Assembly (NCBI GenBank): GCA_020161265.1
Contig: JAIUOC010000010.1
Span: forward strand, 62,001-126,000
Direction: 5' to 3'
Source: Chloroflexota bacterium
Lineage (GTDB): Bacteria > Chloroflexota > Chloroflexia > Chloroflexales > Herpetosiphonaceae
DNA length: 64,000 bases
Of this stretch, positions 40,847 through 49,360 are shown piece after piece. Position numbers and translations under genes: made by a program. A model generated the notes under the pieces. The model was not told the origin of the DNA. It searched no databases and saw only the letters and a list, made by a program, of their open reading frames with translations. Within the stretch, counting starts at the first letter, position 1; each line of letters starts with the position of its first letter.

Positions 40847-43800
40847 CTATGATACACGGTTTGGGCCTTGTGTGTTACGAGCTTGAATCAAATCGGCGAC
40901 GGTGCTGCGCAGGGTTTGCATCTCGAAGGGCTTGCCGAGCACACTATCGACACCTCGCGCCGCAGCGTAATCAGCATCATGTTGGTAGCCCCAGCCAGTA
41001 ATTAAAATCGCGATGATATTTGGGCGGCGTTGTCGCGCTTGTTCCAGCACATCCCAGCCGTTCATCCCAGGCATACCCAAATCGGAAATAATCAGATCAA
41101 AGGCTTGTTCGTCGATCCAGCGCAAAGCTTCTTCACCAGAGCCAGCCAAGGTCACTTCATGCTGATCGTGGCGCAATACTTTGGCCACGATATTGCGCAC
41201 CGCTGGCTCATCATCAACCACCAAAATACGCTGAGCCGCAGTTTTAGGCACAATCGCGACGGGGCGGGGTTTTGGCTGGGGGGCATGATGAATTGGTAGC
41301 AACACCACGAAGCGAGCGCCATGCGGATATACATCTTCAGTCAATAATTTGCCACGATGGCGTTGGACAATGCTTAATGCCACTGCCAAGCCCATACCTG
41401 TGCCCTCGCCAATTGGCTTGGTCGAGAAAAATGGCTCGAAAATGCGGGTGCGATCTTCGGGAGCGATGCCTGGGCCGTTATCGGCAATCGTAAAGTACGA
41501 CCACTCGCCAGTTGTGCCAGTGCTGATTGTAATTGTGCCGCCTTGGGGCAAGACATCAATCGCATTGACCACCAAATTAACGCAAACTTCGCGTAATTCG
41601 GCGGCGCTGCCCTGAACATGGGCGGCAGCTAAATGGGTGCTAATATCGAGCTTAATTCCGCGTTGCTGGGTTTTATCACGCCACGAAGGGCGGGTAAATT
41701 CGAGCGCAATATTAACCACATCACGCAAATCAACAATATCGTCGTAAATTGTTTCGGAGGCCCGCGCAAACTCTTGAATCCGGCGCACCGTGACCGCACC
41801 ATCTTTAGCGGCACGTTCGATCACTTGCAGGGCATCACGACGCTCAGCATGCTCTTCGTGAATCAGCAAAAATTGGGCATTGCCCAAAATTGAGGCCAAG
41901 AGATTGTTGAAATCATGCGCAACGCCGCTGGCAAGTTGACCCAAAGCTCGTAGTTTCTCCGAATTGATCAACGTTTCGCGAGTGTTTTCTAGCTCATCAA
42001 GCACGCTGCGCAACTGGTAATATGATTGCTCGGCATCGGTGCGCAGCAAATGTTCTTGCTCATAACGTCGGGCTGTATGAATTGCTTGAGAAATTTGTTG
42101 GGCGATCGAGGCCGCCAGATGGCTTTCCTCAGGATTCCAAACCCGCACATTACCGCGGCTATACATTTGCAACCAACCACTAAACCGGCCATCAACCATC
42201 AGTGGTTGGGCAAAGAGTGATGACAAACCTTCGGCGCTAGCTGGATCGCCGCCAATCAGCGAGACGCGCCGAATATCGCTAATATACAAGGGTGTTGGTG
42301 GCTTGAAGCGCGAAATCCAATAATTAACCGTATCAGTGTTCATCTCTAGCGAATCGAGATAGCGCTCGGAAAAGCCCGCGTGGGCCACCACCTGCATGGC
42401 ACTGCCATCATTGTGCCACATCAGCACCGCAGCAGCGGCAACTTTAAACACATCGATTACTTTTTCGACCACATTGCCACATAAAGCATGTAAATTGAGT
42501 TCACCGCTGATCGCGCGAATAATTTCTTGTAAGGCTTCTAATTCGCGGCGGCGTTGGCGTTCGGCCTCGTAGAGCTGCATTTGGCGCAAGGCTAAGGCCA
42601 ATTGATCGGCTACATCGTTGATTAAGCGCAAATCGTCAAGCGTCCAGAGGAAGGGCCGTTGCACTTTATAGACACAAACAAAGCCTAGCCATTGGCCGTT
42701 GGCGACCAAGGGAACCCAAGCCAAAGCATGAATATTCAAGGCCAGCAGCCGTTCGCGCAATTCAGGGTCATTGCTATCGTGATATTCGTCGATCGTCAGC
42801 GAGCGCTTTTGTTGAAAGGCTTGCAGCATTTCGCTATGCAACAAAGCCTCGGCAGCCGTCAGATGGTCGGGCAGCAGCAAGGTTGTGTAGGTTCCATGGA
42901 AGCGCAAGCGTTGCTCTTGCTCGTACAAGGCCACGGTGCAGAAATCGGCGCGTAAACCCAAACCGAGGGTTGCCAACACATCCTGCCAAACCTCGCGCAA
43001 ATTCATGGTTTGGCGAATATGGCTGACGATGCGGGCAAACAGCACATTGCGTTCATTGGCCACATACATCGAGCGAAACAGCCGATTATGCTCCAAAATA
43101 TAACCTAAGCGTGCGCCAAACTCTTGCAAGGCCAGCAAATCGTTAGCTTCAAACGGCGTGGCGGGAATTAAATGTAACAAACCAAGATTGGCTTGATTGC
43201 CAGGTACATGAATATCGATGCCATGCTGGCCTGCCAGCAACATTTTGGCTGAACTATGGCTTGATTGCTGGCCGATTTGCTCGTAATAACTGGGGCTAAG
43301 CGGCTGAATTCCACGCTGAGTTGGCACATGGGCGGCATTAATTTGAGTCAATAAGCCCAAGCCTTGCTCATCGTATAAATATAATGCAGCGCCTTGCAAC
43401 GGCAAAAAACGCCAAATTAATTCGATAATCTGTTGCGGCTCGGCTAATACATCAAGGTGTTTCAAAATATGCAGATTGATTTTTTCGATGATTTGGGTGC
43501 ATTGATCTTCGCGATAATGTTGACGATGGCTAGGAAGTGTGCCCAAGGCTAGCGCTAATTGCTGGGCGATCATCTCGATAATTGGCTGTAAGAGGCTTAG
43601 TTTATGCTCAGGCTGTGGACTTTGAATATCGATTAAGCCAAGGAATTGACCATTGCGCTGAATTGGCACGCTGAGTTGGCACATTCCATCAGGGGTTGGC
43701 GCAGGAGTGATTATACTGCGTTGATGATGCCAAACCGCCGACCAAGCGGCTCCTGCATTGTAGATTAACCGTGGTGGCTGTTGATAGCTTGGGTCTTCTA

Positions 43801-44014
43801 AAGGGCCAAGGGCGCTGGCAACTGGCACAAAACTATCATGTTGAACGAGGGCGATGGTGACCCGCGGCGTTTGCAAATAGTGGCTGATCAGTGCGCAAAT
43901 GCGTTGAATCAACAATTCGGCATTATGAAGGCAAAAATGTTCTTGAGCGGTTTTTTTTAACAGCTCAAGTTGCTCATGCCAAATGGTTGACACCGCGTGA
44001 TCACCATCGTACAT
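40847..44014 (-). CDS. multi-GAF hybrid histidine kinase with C-terminal receiver
   Basis: The protein has 1055 residues, soluble, without membrane helices. Three or four GAF-type sensor modules occupy about 30-660 (strands such as VALVQHDSFVP, CQLSVPIQRNGQFLGLIDIQ, ALAWVPLVANGQWLGFVCVYK and SLFAQPLMVDGRFSGWLQMYS). HisKA has His700 in SGVAHDFNNLLASI, and HATPase follows with NLVVNAIDVLP, DNGPGI and GTGMGLAV. The receiver domain (about 930-1050) has Asp978 in ISDLGMPG. It is the kind of cytoplasmic sensor that passes phosphate to a separate regulator or phosphotransfer protein; none is adjacent. AAAGGA precedes the ATG. Confidence 0.92.
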   Translation of the reverse strand: MYDGDHAVSTIWHEQLELLKKTAQEHFCLHNAELLIQRICALISHYLQTPRVTIALVQHDSFVPVASALGPLEDPSYQQPPRLIYNAGAAWSAVWHHQRSIITPAPTPDGMCQLSVPIQRNGQFLGLIDIQSPQPEHKLSLLQPIIEMIAQQLALALGTLPSHRQHYREDQCTQIIEKINLHILKHLDVLAEPQQIIELIWRFLPLQGAALYLYDEQGLGLLTQINAAHVPTQRGIQPLSPSYYEQIGQQSSHSSAKMLLAGQHGIDIHVPGNQANLGLLHLIPATPFEANDLLALQEFGARLGYILEHNRLFRSMYVANERNVLFARIVSHIRQTMNLREVWQDVLATLGLGLRADFCTVALYEQEQRLRFHGTYTTLLLPDHLTAAEALLHSEMLQAFQQKRSLTIDEYHDSNDPELRERLLALNIHALAWVPLVANGQWLGFVCVYKVQRPFLWTLDDLRLINDVADQLALALRQMQLYEAERQRRRELEALQEIIRAISGELNLHALCGNVVEKVIDVFKVAAAAVLMWHNDGSAMQVVAHAGFSERYLDSLEMNTDTVNYWISRFKPPTPLYISDIRRVSLIGGDPASAEGLSSLFAQPLMVDGRFSGWLQMYSRGNVRVWNPEESHLAASIAQQISQAIHTARRYEQEHLLRTDAEQSYYQLRSVLDELENTRETLINSEKLRALGQLASGVAHDFNNLLASILGNAQFLLIHEEHAERRDALQVIERAAKDGAVTVRRIQEFARASETIYDDIVDLRDVVNIALEFTRPSWRDKTQQRGIKLDISTHLAAAHVQGSAAELREVCVNLVVNAIDVLPQGGTITISTGTTGEWSYFTIADNGPGIAPEDRTRIFEPFFSTKPIGEGTGMGLAVALSIVQRHRGKLLTEDVYPHGARFVVLLPIHHAPQPKPRPVAIVPKTAAQRILVVDDEPAVRNIVAKVLRHDQHEVTLAGSGEEALRWIDEQAFDLIISDLGMPGMNGWDVLEQARQRRPNIIAILITGWGYQHDADYAAARGVDSVLGKPFEMQTLRSTVADLIQARNTQGPNRVS

Positions 44015-44039
44015 AGCGGCTATCCTTTCGTCGAAGGTC

Positions 44040-44816
44040 TTACCATTGCGGTTTGCGCTTGTTTAAAAATGCGGCTAAGCCAGCTTGGCCCTCGGCGCTG
44101 GTACGAGCTTGGGCGATCGCCTCGATGGCGTAGCGTTTGGCAGCACTGCGCTCCATTTCCCAGATCGCTTGAACCAACTTTTTGGCTTGGGCCATGGCTT
44201 GCGGGCCGCCGCTGAGCATCCGTTCTACCAAATAGCCAACCGTTTGATCAAGCTCATCTTCGCTGGTAATCGCATGGATCAGGCCAATTTCAAAGGCGCG
44301 TTCGGCACTGAAACGCTCGCCCGAAATAAACAAGGCGCGGCTATGGCTGACTCCAATTTTGGGCACGACATATTGGGCAATTACTGCTGGAATCAAGCCT
44401 AATTTGACTTCGGTAAAGCCAAATTTCGCTTGCTCAACGGCTACTGCTAAATCGCAACAAGCGACTAAGCCAGCACCACCGCCGAGGGCTGCGCCATTGA
44501 TCCGCCCGATGACTGGTTGCGGCATGCTATTGAGCAAATCGAACATAGCATCAAGATTTTCAGCATCGGCAATATTTTGCTCAGCCGTGTAACTGGCGCT
44601 GGCTTGCATCCAGCTTAAATCGCCACCAGCCGAGAACGAAGGCCCGTTGCCCGTTAAAATAACCACCCGCGTCGTGCTATCGGCAGCGATTGCAGTCAGC
44701 GCTTGGCGCAATTCGCCAATCAGTTCGGGATTAAAGGCATTGTGCAATTCTGGCCGATTGAGACTAACCGTGGTAACGGCGGCCTGCTGGCTGATGCTGA
44801 TCAGTTGATATGACAC
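44040..44816 (-). CDS. enoyl-CoA hydratase family, methylglutaconyl-CoA hydratase-like
   Basis: The protein has 258 residues from a GTG at 44816 with GGAG seven bases upstream. It has the crotonase fold with LNRPELHNAFN, the oxyanion element FSAGGDLSWM (about 65-74) and INGAALGGGAGLVACCDLAVA (about 100-120). The segment FTEVKLGLIPAVIAQYVVPKIG is typical of methylglutaconyl-CoA hydratase in leucine breakdown. No other leucine-degradation genes are adjacent, so the role is inferred from motifs only. Confidence 0.82.
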   Translation of the reverse strand: MSYQLISISQQAAVTTVSLNRPELHNAFNPELIGELRQALTAIAADSTTRVVILTGNGPSFSAGGDLSWMQASASYTAEQNIADAENLDAMFDLLNSMPQPVIGRINGAALGGGAGLVACCDLAVAVEQAKFGFTEVKLGLIPAVIAQYVVPKIGVSHSRALFISGERFSAERAFEIGLIHAITSEDELDQTVGYLVERMLSGGPQAMAQAKKLVQAIWEMERSAAKRYAIEAIAQARTSAEGQAGLAAFLNKRKPQW

Positions 44817-44829
44817 AAAACTACTCCGG

Positions 44830-44855
44830 CTGGCCCAACCGCGTTGTTGGGCCAG
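44830..44855. other. hairpin between zinc-ribbon gene and hydratase gene
   Basis: CTGGCCCAAC / GTTGGGCCAG forms a perfect 10-base stem with a 6-base loop. On the minus strand it is followed by CCGGAGTAG, the ribosome site of the hydratase, not by T residues. It may be an mRNA stability or weak termination element. Confidence 0.4.
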
Positions 44856-44867
44856 ATTGACATTGGC

Positions 44868-46130
44868 CTAGGGATAAGCCATGCGTAAATTATCAAATTC
44901 GGTTAAGGTATCACCATTATCAAAGGTGCTTGCGCCGAAACCCACCGCGCCGTTGGCATAGGTATCATCGTTGTAGGTGGCGACTTTTTCACCATTCAAA
45001 TAGAAGGTAAAGTTCGAGCCAATCGCTACCACACGCAGCCGATTGGTTGCGCCAATGCCATCATTGGCAACCGAGCTAAATTTCCAATCGACGAGGTTAG
45101 TCCATTCTTCGGTTTGTTTGTCATAGCGACGGAAGGCAATATTGCCTTGACCATCGATTTGGTAGACATACAAACTACCTGAAGCATCGCCATCGATTTG
45201 CTCACGCAGCACAAGGCCGGCTGCATTGGTTGGATCGCCGCTGACCATTTTTACATCGATTTGGGCATCAACATCACTATATGTTTCATTAGTGGATGTC
45301 CAAATGATGCGTTCATTGACATATACATGAATTTGATAGGCATCTTCGACATAGGCATATTTGCCCGATTTGCTGGCAGTTTCTTGATCGGGCCAAGCTT
45401 CATCGGTGGTCGAAAAATCGTCTTCCAAGAAGGCTAAGCCGCCAGTGCTCGGCTCTGATGTTGGTGCTTCTGGCTCCTCGGTTGCTTCTACCGCTGGGGT
45501 GCGGGTTGGGCGGGCAGTGGCGGTGGCGACGCTGGTCGCATTGCCTGCAACGAGCTTATTATTTGGATCGTCTTTATCGCCATCCATCAAAAAGGCTACG
45601 CCAGCCCCGATCAGCACCAGAATCCCCACGACAATCCCGATTACAATTCCGGTGTTGCTGCTGCGTTTGGTTGGTACGCTGGCATTAGGATAGGATGCGC
45701 CATAATTTGGTTGTTGATAGTTGGCGGGCGTGTATTGTTGCTGATTGCCATAATTTTGTTGTGGTGGCGGTGGATAGCTGCCGCCTTGACCGTAATTTTG
45801 CTGTGGCGGTGGTGGATAGCTGCCGCCTTGACCGTAATTTTGCTGTGGCGGTGGTGGATAGCTGCCGCCTTGACCGTAATTTTGTTGTGGCGGTGGTGGA
45901 TAGCTGCCGCCTTGACCATAATTTTGTTGTGGTGGCGGTGGATAGCTACCAGCTTGACCATAATTTTGTTCTGGTGATGAAAAACCGCCTTGACCATCGT
46001 AGCGCGGCAGAGCTTGAGTTGGCCCTTCGGCAGCCGTTGGCGCAGCGTTGAGCCGGGTTCCACACTCAGAACAAAACGGATTTACATCATCTACACTTGC
46101 CCGACAATTAGGACATTCACGAAGCGCCAT
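44868..46130 (-). CDS. zinc-ribbon membrane protein with NYGQGGSYPPPPQQ repeats
   Basis: The protein has 420 residues. An N-terminal zinc ribbon (Cys6, Cys9, Cys20, Cys23) is followed by a low-complexity region of five near-perfect 14-residue repeats rich in Tyr, Gly, Pro and Gln (about 55-127). A single transmembrane helix (about 165-187, TGIVIGIVVGILVLIGAGVAFLM), an acidic/Thr-rich linker and a C-terminal beta-sandwich domain (about 230-418) follow. The beta-sandwich resembles LamG/DUF1080-type folds (FEDDFS-like start, NRLRVVAIGSNFTFYLNGEKVA). It is probably anchored with the ribbon inside and the sandwich outside. AGGAGG precedes the ATG. It lies 17 bases after plsX, in one operon. Confidence 0.78.
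   Translation of the reverse strand: MALRECPNCRASVDDVNPFCSECGTRLNAAPTAAEGPTQALPRYDGQGGFSSPEQNYGQAGSYPPPPQQNYGQGGSYPPPPQQNYGQGGSYPPPPQQNYGQGGSYPPPPQQNYGQGGSYPPPPQQNYGNQQQYTPANYQQPNYGASYPNASVPTKRSSNTGIVIGIVVGILVLIGAGVAFLMDGDKDDPNNKLVAGNATSVATATARPTRTPAVEATEEPEAPTSEPSTGGLAFLEDDFSTTDEAWPDQETASKSGKYAYVEDAYQIHVYVNERIIWTSTNETYSDVDAQIDVKMVSGDPTNAAGLVLREQIDGDASGSLYVYQIDGQGNIAFRRYDKQTEEWTNLVDWKFSSVANDGIGATNRLRVVAIGSNFTFYLNGEKVATYNDDTYANGAVGFGASTFDNGDTLTEFDNLRMAYP
45748..45970. repeat. 42-bp tandem repeat inside the zinc-ribbon gene
   Basis: Five full 42-base units begin at 45748, 45790, 45832, 45874 and 45916, and a partial sixth at 45958. Each encodes one 14-residue NYGQGGSYPPPPQQ-type unit on the minus strand. 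The units are nearly identical in DNA, so copy number is likely to vary between strains. Confidence 0.92.
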
Positions 46131-46147
46131 ACGGTTTACCTCCTAAA

Positions 46148-47254
46148 TTAGGCCGAGGGTACTAATTCAACGGTTTCGAGGGCATGGCTAATGGTTGCGA
46201 CGACCCGTTGTTCAACGGCATTGCGAGCTTGCCCGATTGCATTTTGAATTGCTAACGCATCGGATTTGCCATGAGCAACAATCGCAATTCCATTAACGCC
46301 CAATAACGGTGCGCCGCCATGGCTGCGATAATCCATACGTTTACGTAAGGCCAAAAGTGGTGCAACGGCCATACTCGCAGGCAATGTCAAGCCAGTTAGA
46401 CCAGCGATTAATGCTCGCCAACGACCTTTGCCTGGCAAAATCAATGCTACTAAGGCTGGCAGCAAGCCTAGGACCAGATTTTTGCGCCATTCGGCTTTGA
46501 TGTTATTGCTGGCGGCGGTGGTGATCATTTTAAAGACCCCTTCGCCAAATTTGAGCACCAAATTACCAACAAACCCATCGGCCACCACCACATCGGCGCT
46601 ACCATTGATTAACATATCTTTGGGTTCGATGTTGCCAATAAAGGTCAAATCGCTACGTTGCTGTAACAGTCCATGGGTGTCTTGTACCAGTTTATCACCC
46701 TTATTGGCCTCTTCGCCATTCGCCAAAAGGCCGATTCGTGGCATGGCAATATTGGCGATTTTTTGGGCATAAACATTGCCCATTTGGGCAAACTGCACCA
46801 AATATTCAGGCTTACAATCGGTAGTTGCGCCCGAATCGAGCAATAAAGCATGGCCATGGACGGTTGGAAAATGGGTGACTAAACAAGGTCGTTCAATCCC
46901 ACGAATGCGTCCAAGGATGAACAACGCCCCTGCCATGGTTGCCCCGCTATGGCCCGCCGAAACAAAGGCATCGGCTTCACCATCACGCACCAAACGCAGG
47001 CCGATTGCAACTGAAGAGTTGCGTTTACGGCGAATCGCTTGGGCCGGATGCTCGGTCATTTCGATCATTTCAGGTGCATCAACCACTGGTAAATCGAGGT
47101 TGCTGGTATCGTGTTTGGCGAGTTCAGCCCGAATTGAAGCCTCATCGCCAACGAGAATAATTTGGTCGCCCCAAGCGCGAGCAGCGGCAATTGCGCCTGC
47201 TACTGTCGCTTGAGGGGCGTGGTCGCCACCGCTGGCATCCAAAACAATACGCAC
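46148..47254 (-). CDS. plsX: phosphate acyltransferase PlsX
   Basis: PlsX makes acyl-phosphate from acyl-ACP for phospholipid synthesis and sits loosely on the membrane. The protein has 368 residues from a GTG at 47254 with GGAGGA eight bases upstream; the frame reaches 47287 without a site. Family motifs are VLDASGGDHAP, the AIRRKRNSSVAIGL block, FVSAGHSGATMAGALFILGRIRGIERP, LLDSGATTDCKPEYLVQFA and VADGFVGNLVLKFGEG. The leader carries a hairpin (47278-47317) directly ahead of the ribosome site. The zinc-ribbon gene follows in the same operon. Confidence 0.95.
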   Translation of the reverse strand: MRIVLDASGGDHAPQATVAGAIAAARAWGDQIILVGDEASIRAELAKHDTSNLDLPVVDAPEMIEMTEHPAQAIRRKRNSSVAIGLRLVRDGEADAFVSAGHSGATMAGALFILGRIRGIERPCLVTHFPTVHGHALLLDSGATTDCKPEYLVQFAQMGNVYAQKIANIAMPRIGLLANGEEANKGDKLVQDTHGLLQQRSDLTFIGNIEPKDMLINGSADVVVADGFVGNLVLKFGEGVFKMITTAASNNIKAEWRKNLVLGLLPALVALILPGKGRWRALIAGLTGLTLPASMAVAPLLALRKRMDYRSHGGAPLLGVNGIAIVAHGKSDALAIQNAIGQARNAVEQRVVATISHALETVELVPSA

Positions 47255-47266
47255 AGATAATCCTCC

Positions 47267-47317
47267 AAACAAAACAGTTGACCTCATCGGGCATCATAAA
47301 TCGAGTGATGAGGTCAA
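47267..47317 (-). terminator. terminator or attenuator in the plsX leader
   Basis: On the minus strand TTGACCTCATC and GATGAGGTCAA form an 11-base perfect stem with an 18-base loop, followed by CTGTTTTGTTT. The T tract ends a few bases before the plsX ribosome site, so there is no room for a promoter after it. It ends the DUF2330 transcript and must also be part of any plsX leader. Confidence 0.55.
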
Positions 47318-47387
47318 GCTGCTACTGGTATCTTAATGGGTTTTTGGTTGAACTGCAATACGCTAATTACGGCCTAGGAGCGTAGTT

Positions 47388-48602
47388 CTAGGCGCTGGGG
47401 CGGCGTTTGGGCCGACGAGCCAAGAGCCAGATCGAACCCATGGTTACGCCAATCACCAACAGCGTGCCGATGCGCAAGGGGCCACGGCGCAAATTGGCAG
47501 TTGCTTCTTCTTCTGATGAGCGATTGCCTTTGGCCGCATCGTATTGCTGGCGACGCACCGTGTGCAAGGTCGCAGTTTCGCAATCGTATGGCTCGGTGCG
47601 ATAGGTCAAGTCGATATTGTTGGAAAGCGGTGGCAGATCAGGGCTATAACCAAAGGTTGGATCAAACAGCATCTCTTCGGGTGAAATTTCAGCATACAAC
47701 CGCGTCAAGAACGTATATTTGCTGGTCAATTCCTTCAGCAGGCTATCTTGGGGGTTGAGAAATTTGCTTTGTTGGGCGTATTCGGTCAAAAAGCCTTTGC
47801 CCGCTACGCTTGCCAACACGCCGCTGCGCAATTCTTTGTAATTATTCGAGCCATCGTAGGCCATAAGCGCCAAATCGTTTTCGCGCATGGTAAAGCGTTC
47901 GGTATTGGTTGGAATCGCTTGGGCAGCGCCGAAAATCCAGACCGTGATTGGAGTTTTGGGTTCGCTGCTCAAGGCTGCCAAGCGCAAGGGCAGCATTGGG
48001 GTTGTGCCCGTGAAGCTGATTGCGACAGGTTGAATATCGTTGGTATCAGCGCCAGGCTTGAGTTTCATAGCGATCAAGGGCATGCCAGCTTCGGTATAGG
48101 GTTTTAGGGCAGCTTCTAAACCCGCTGGAGTTTGATAGCCGTTGGTTGTGAGCCATGTTTCAAGCGCCGCTGGATCACGATCCTCAATTACGCTGTAGTC
48201 GTAGGGGCCGACTTGGCCTTGTTGCAACACATTTGGGGCTTGACCAGCGCCCTCAGGTGCTGCTCCAACGATCGCCGGAAAACATTCAGGTGGCGAAGGG
48301 AAGGTCACTCGTGGATCGGTCAGAGTATGCAATTCAGCAAACGTGCTGGCTTCAATCACATCGACCTTGGGATTACTCGGTACTGGCAAAATCCAAGCAA
48401 ACTCAGCGGGATCGCCAACATAGTTAATTTGAATATAGGCGGTGGTTTGGTTGGCTTGACCATCGACAGCAAAAATCACGTTGAGGCCAGCCTGGCGAAT
48501 CTGATCATCGGCGGGAATCAACGCTCCACAAGCGGCAGCAATTGAGGGCAGAGTAAAGCTTAAAATGCTACACAGCGCAAAGACTGTGGCGAAACGGCGC
48601 AT
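47388..48602 (-). CDS. DUF2330 domain exported protein
   Basis: The protein has 404 residues from the ATG at 48602 with AGGAGG seven bases upstream. A signal peptide (1-25) ends at IAAACG. The DUF2330 region starts with ACGALIPADDQIRQAGLNVIFAV and contains YVGDPAEFAWILPVPSNPKVDV, a typical family signature. The C-terminus has a transmembrane helix (about 375-393, TLLVIGVTMGSIWLLA) and a basic tail, so it is anchored with the body outside the membrane. The function is unknown. It is followed by the hairpin ahead of plsX. Confidence 0.85.
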   Translation of the reverse strand: MRRFATVFALCSILSFTLPSIAAACGALIPADDQIRQAGLNVIFAVDGQANQTTAYIQINYVGDPAEFAWILPVPSNPKVDVIEASTFAELHTLTDPRVTFPSPPECFPAIVGAAPEGAGQAPNVLQQGQVGPYDYSVIEDRDPAALETWLTTNGYQTPAGLEAALKPYTEAGMPLIAMKLKPGADTNDIQPVAISFTGTTPMLPLRLAALSSEPKTPITVWIFGAAQAIPTNTERFTMRENDLALMAYDGSNNYKELRSGVLASVAGKGFLTEYAQQSKFLNPQDSLLKELTSKYTFLTRLYAEISPEEMLFDPTFGYSPDLPPLSNNIDLTYRTEPYDCETATLHTVRRQQYDAAKGNRSSEEEATANLRRGPLRIGTLLVIGVTMGSIWLLARRPKRRPSA

Positions 48603-48778
48603 GGAAATCCTCCTTGAAATGTATGCAAGCTCAATCATAACACGCCGCGTTGCATGCTGTTATTCGTTCCAAGGCCTGATCCTTGTGATGGACATTGTTG
48701 TTAATATTGCTGCATTGTGGCGAATGCCATGGCTGATTAATCGATGAGTGCAACTGTGATTTGCCAAAGGAGTGTGTC

Positions 48779-49360
48779 ATGGAAATTCGTGCTTTAGTTG
48801 CTGATGAGCGCTTACTCGACCAAGCTGCCGAGCTGTTGGTGCTGGCCTTTGCTGAGCATTGGCCCGAAGCTTGGCCAACGCTTGACGATGCCCGTGAAGA
48901 AATGCAAGAGGCGCTATTGCCCGAACGAGTTGGTTTTATGGCACTAATTGAGGGCCAAGTGGTTGGTTGGATTGGCGGCCAACCAAATTACGATGGCAAT
49001 GTCTGGGAATTGCATCCCTTGGCAGTTCACCCCGATTACCAAGGCCATGGCATTGGTCGCGCGTTAGTCCAAGCCTTAGAGGTTGAATGTAGTGCCCGTG
49101 GTGGCCTGACCTTAATGTTGGGCACTGATGATGAAGCCTTTTTGACCTCAGCCAGCGGCATCGATGTTTTCCCCAACCCGCTGCAGCACCTCGCCACGAT
49201 TCAGAATCGCCGCCGCCACCCCTTTGAATTTTATCAACACTGTGGATTTAGCATCGTTGGCATGATTCCCGATGCCAATGGTTTGGGCAAGCCCGATATT
49301 CTGATGGCCAAGCGTTTGGTTGCTTGGCCAAGCAATTTTCCAACAGGAGGCTTAGAGTGA
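48779..49360 (+). CDS. GNAT family N-acetyltransferase
   Basis: The protein has 193 residues from the ATG at 48779 with AAAGGAG upstream. The GNAT acetyl-CoA binding motif A is visible as LHPLAVHPDYQGHGIGRALVQALE (about 80-103), preceded by VVGWIGGQPNYDGNVWEL. The segment HPFEFYQHCGFSIVGMIPDANG near the C-terminus recalls aminoglycoside 6'-N-acetyltransferase relatives (AAC(6')-Ib-like pattern). The substrate is unknown. The stop overlaps the start of the next acetyltransferase gene (GTGA at 49357). Confidence 0.85.
   Translation: MEIRALVADERLLDQAAELLVLAFAEHWPEAWPTLDDAREEMQEALLPERVGFMALIEGQVVGWIGGQPNYDGNVWELHPLAVHPDYQGHGIGRALVQALEVECSARGGLTLMLGTDDEAFLTSASGIDVFPNPLQHLATIQNRRRHPFEFYQHCGFSIVGMIPDANGLGKPDILMAKRLVAWPSNFPTGGLE

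Noticed and set aside
45748-45970. Regularly spaced repeats resembling a CRISPR array
   Set aside because: The 42-base units are directly adjacent with no unique spacers, lie in frame inside a gene and encode a 14-residue repeat.
45695-46051. Plus-strand hydrophobic/Arg-rich frame opposite the zinc-ribbon gene
   Set aside because: It is the antisense reading of the 42-base repeats, without a ribosome site, overlapping a well-supported gene.
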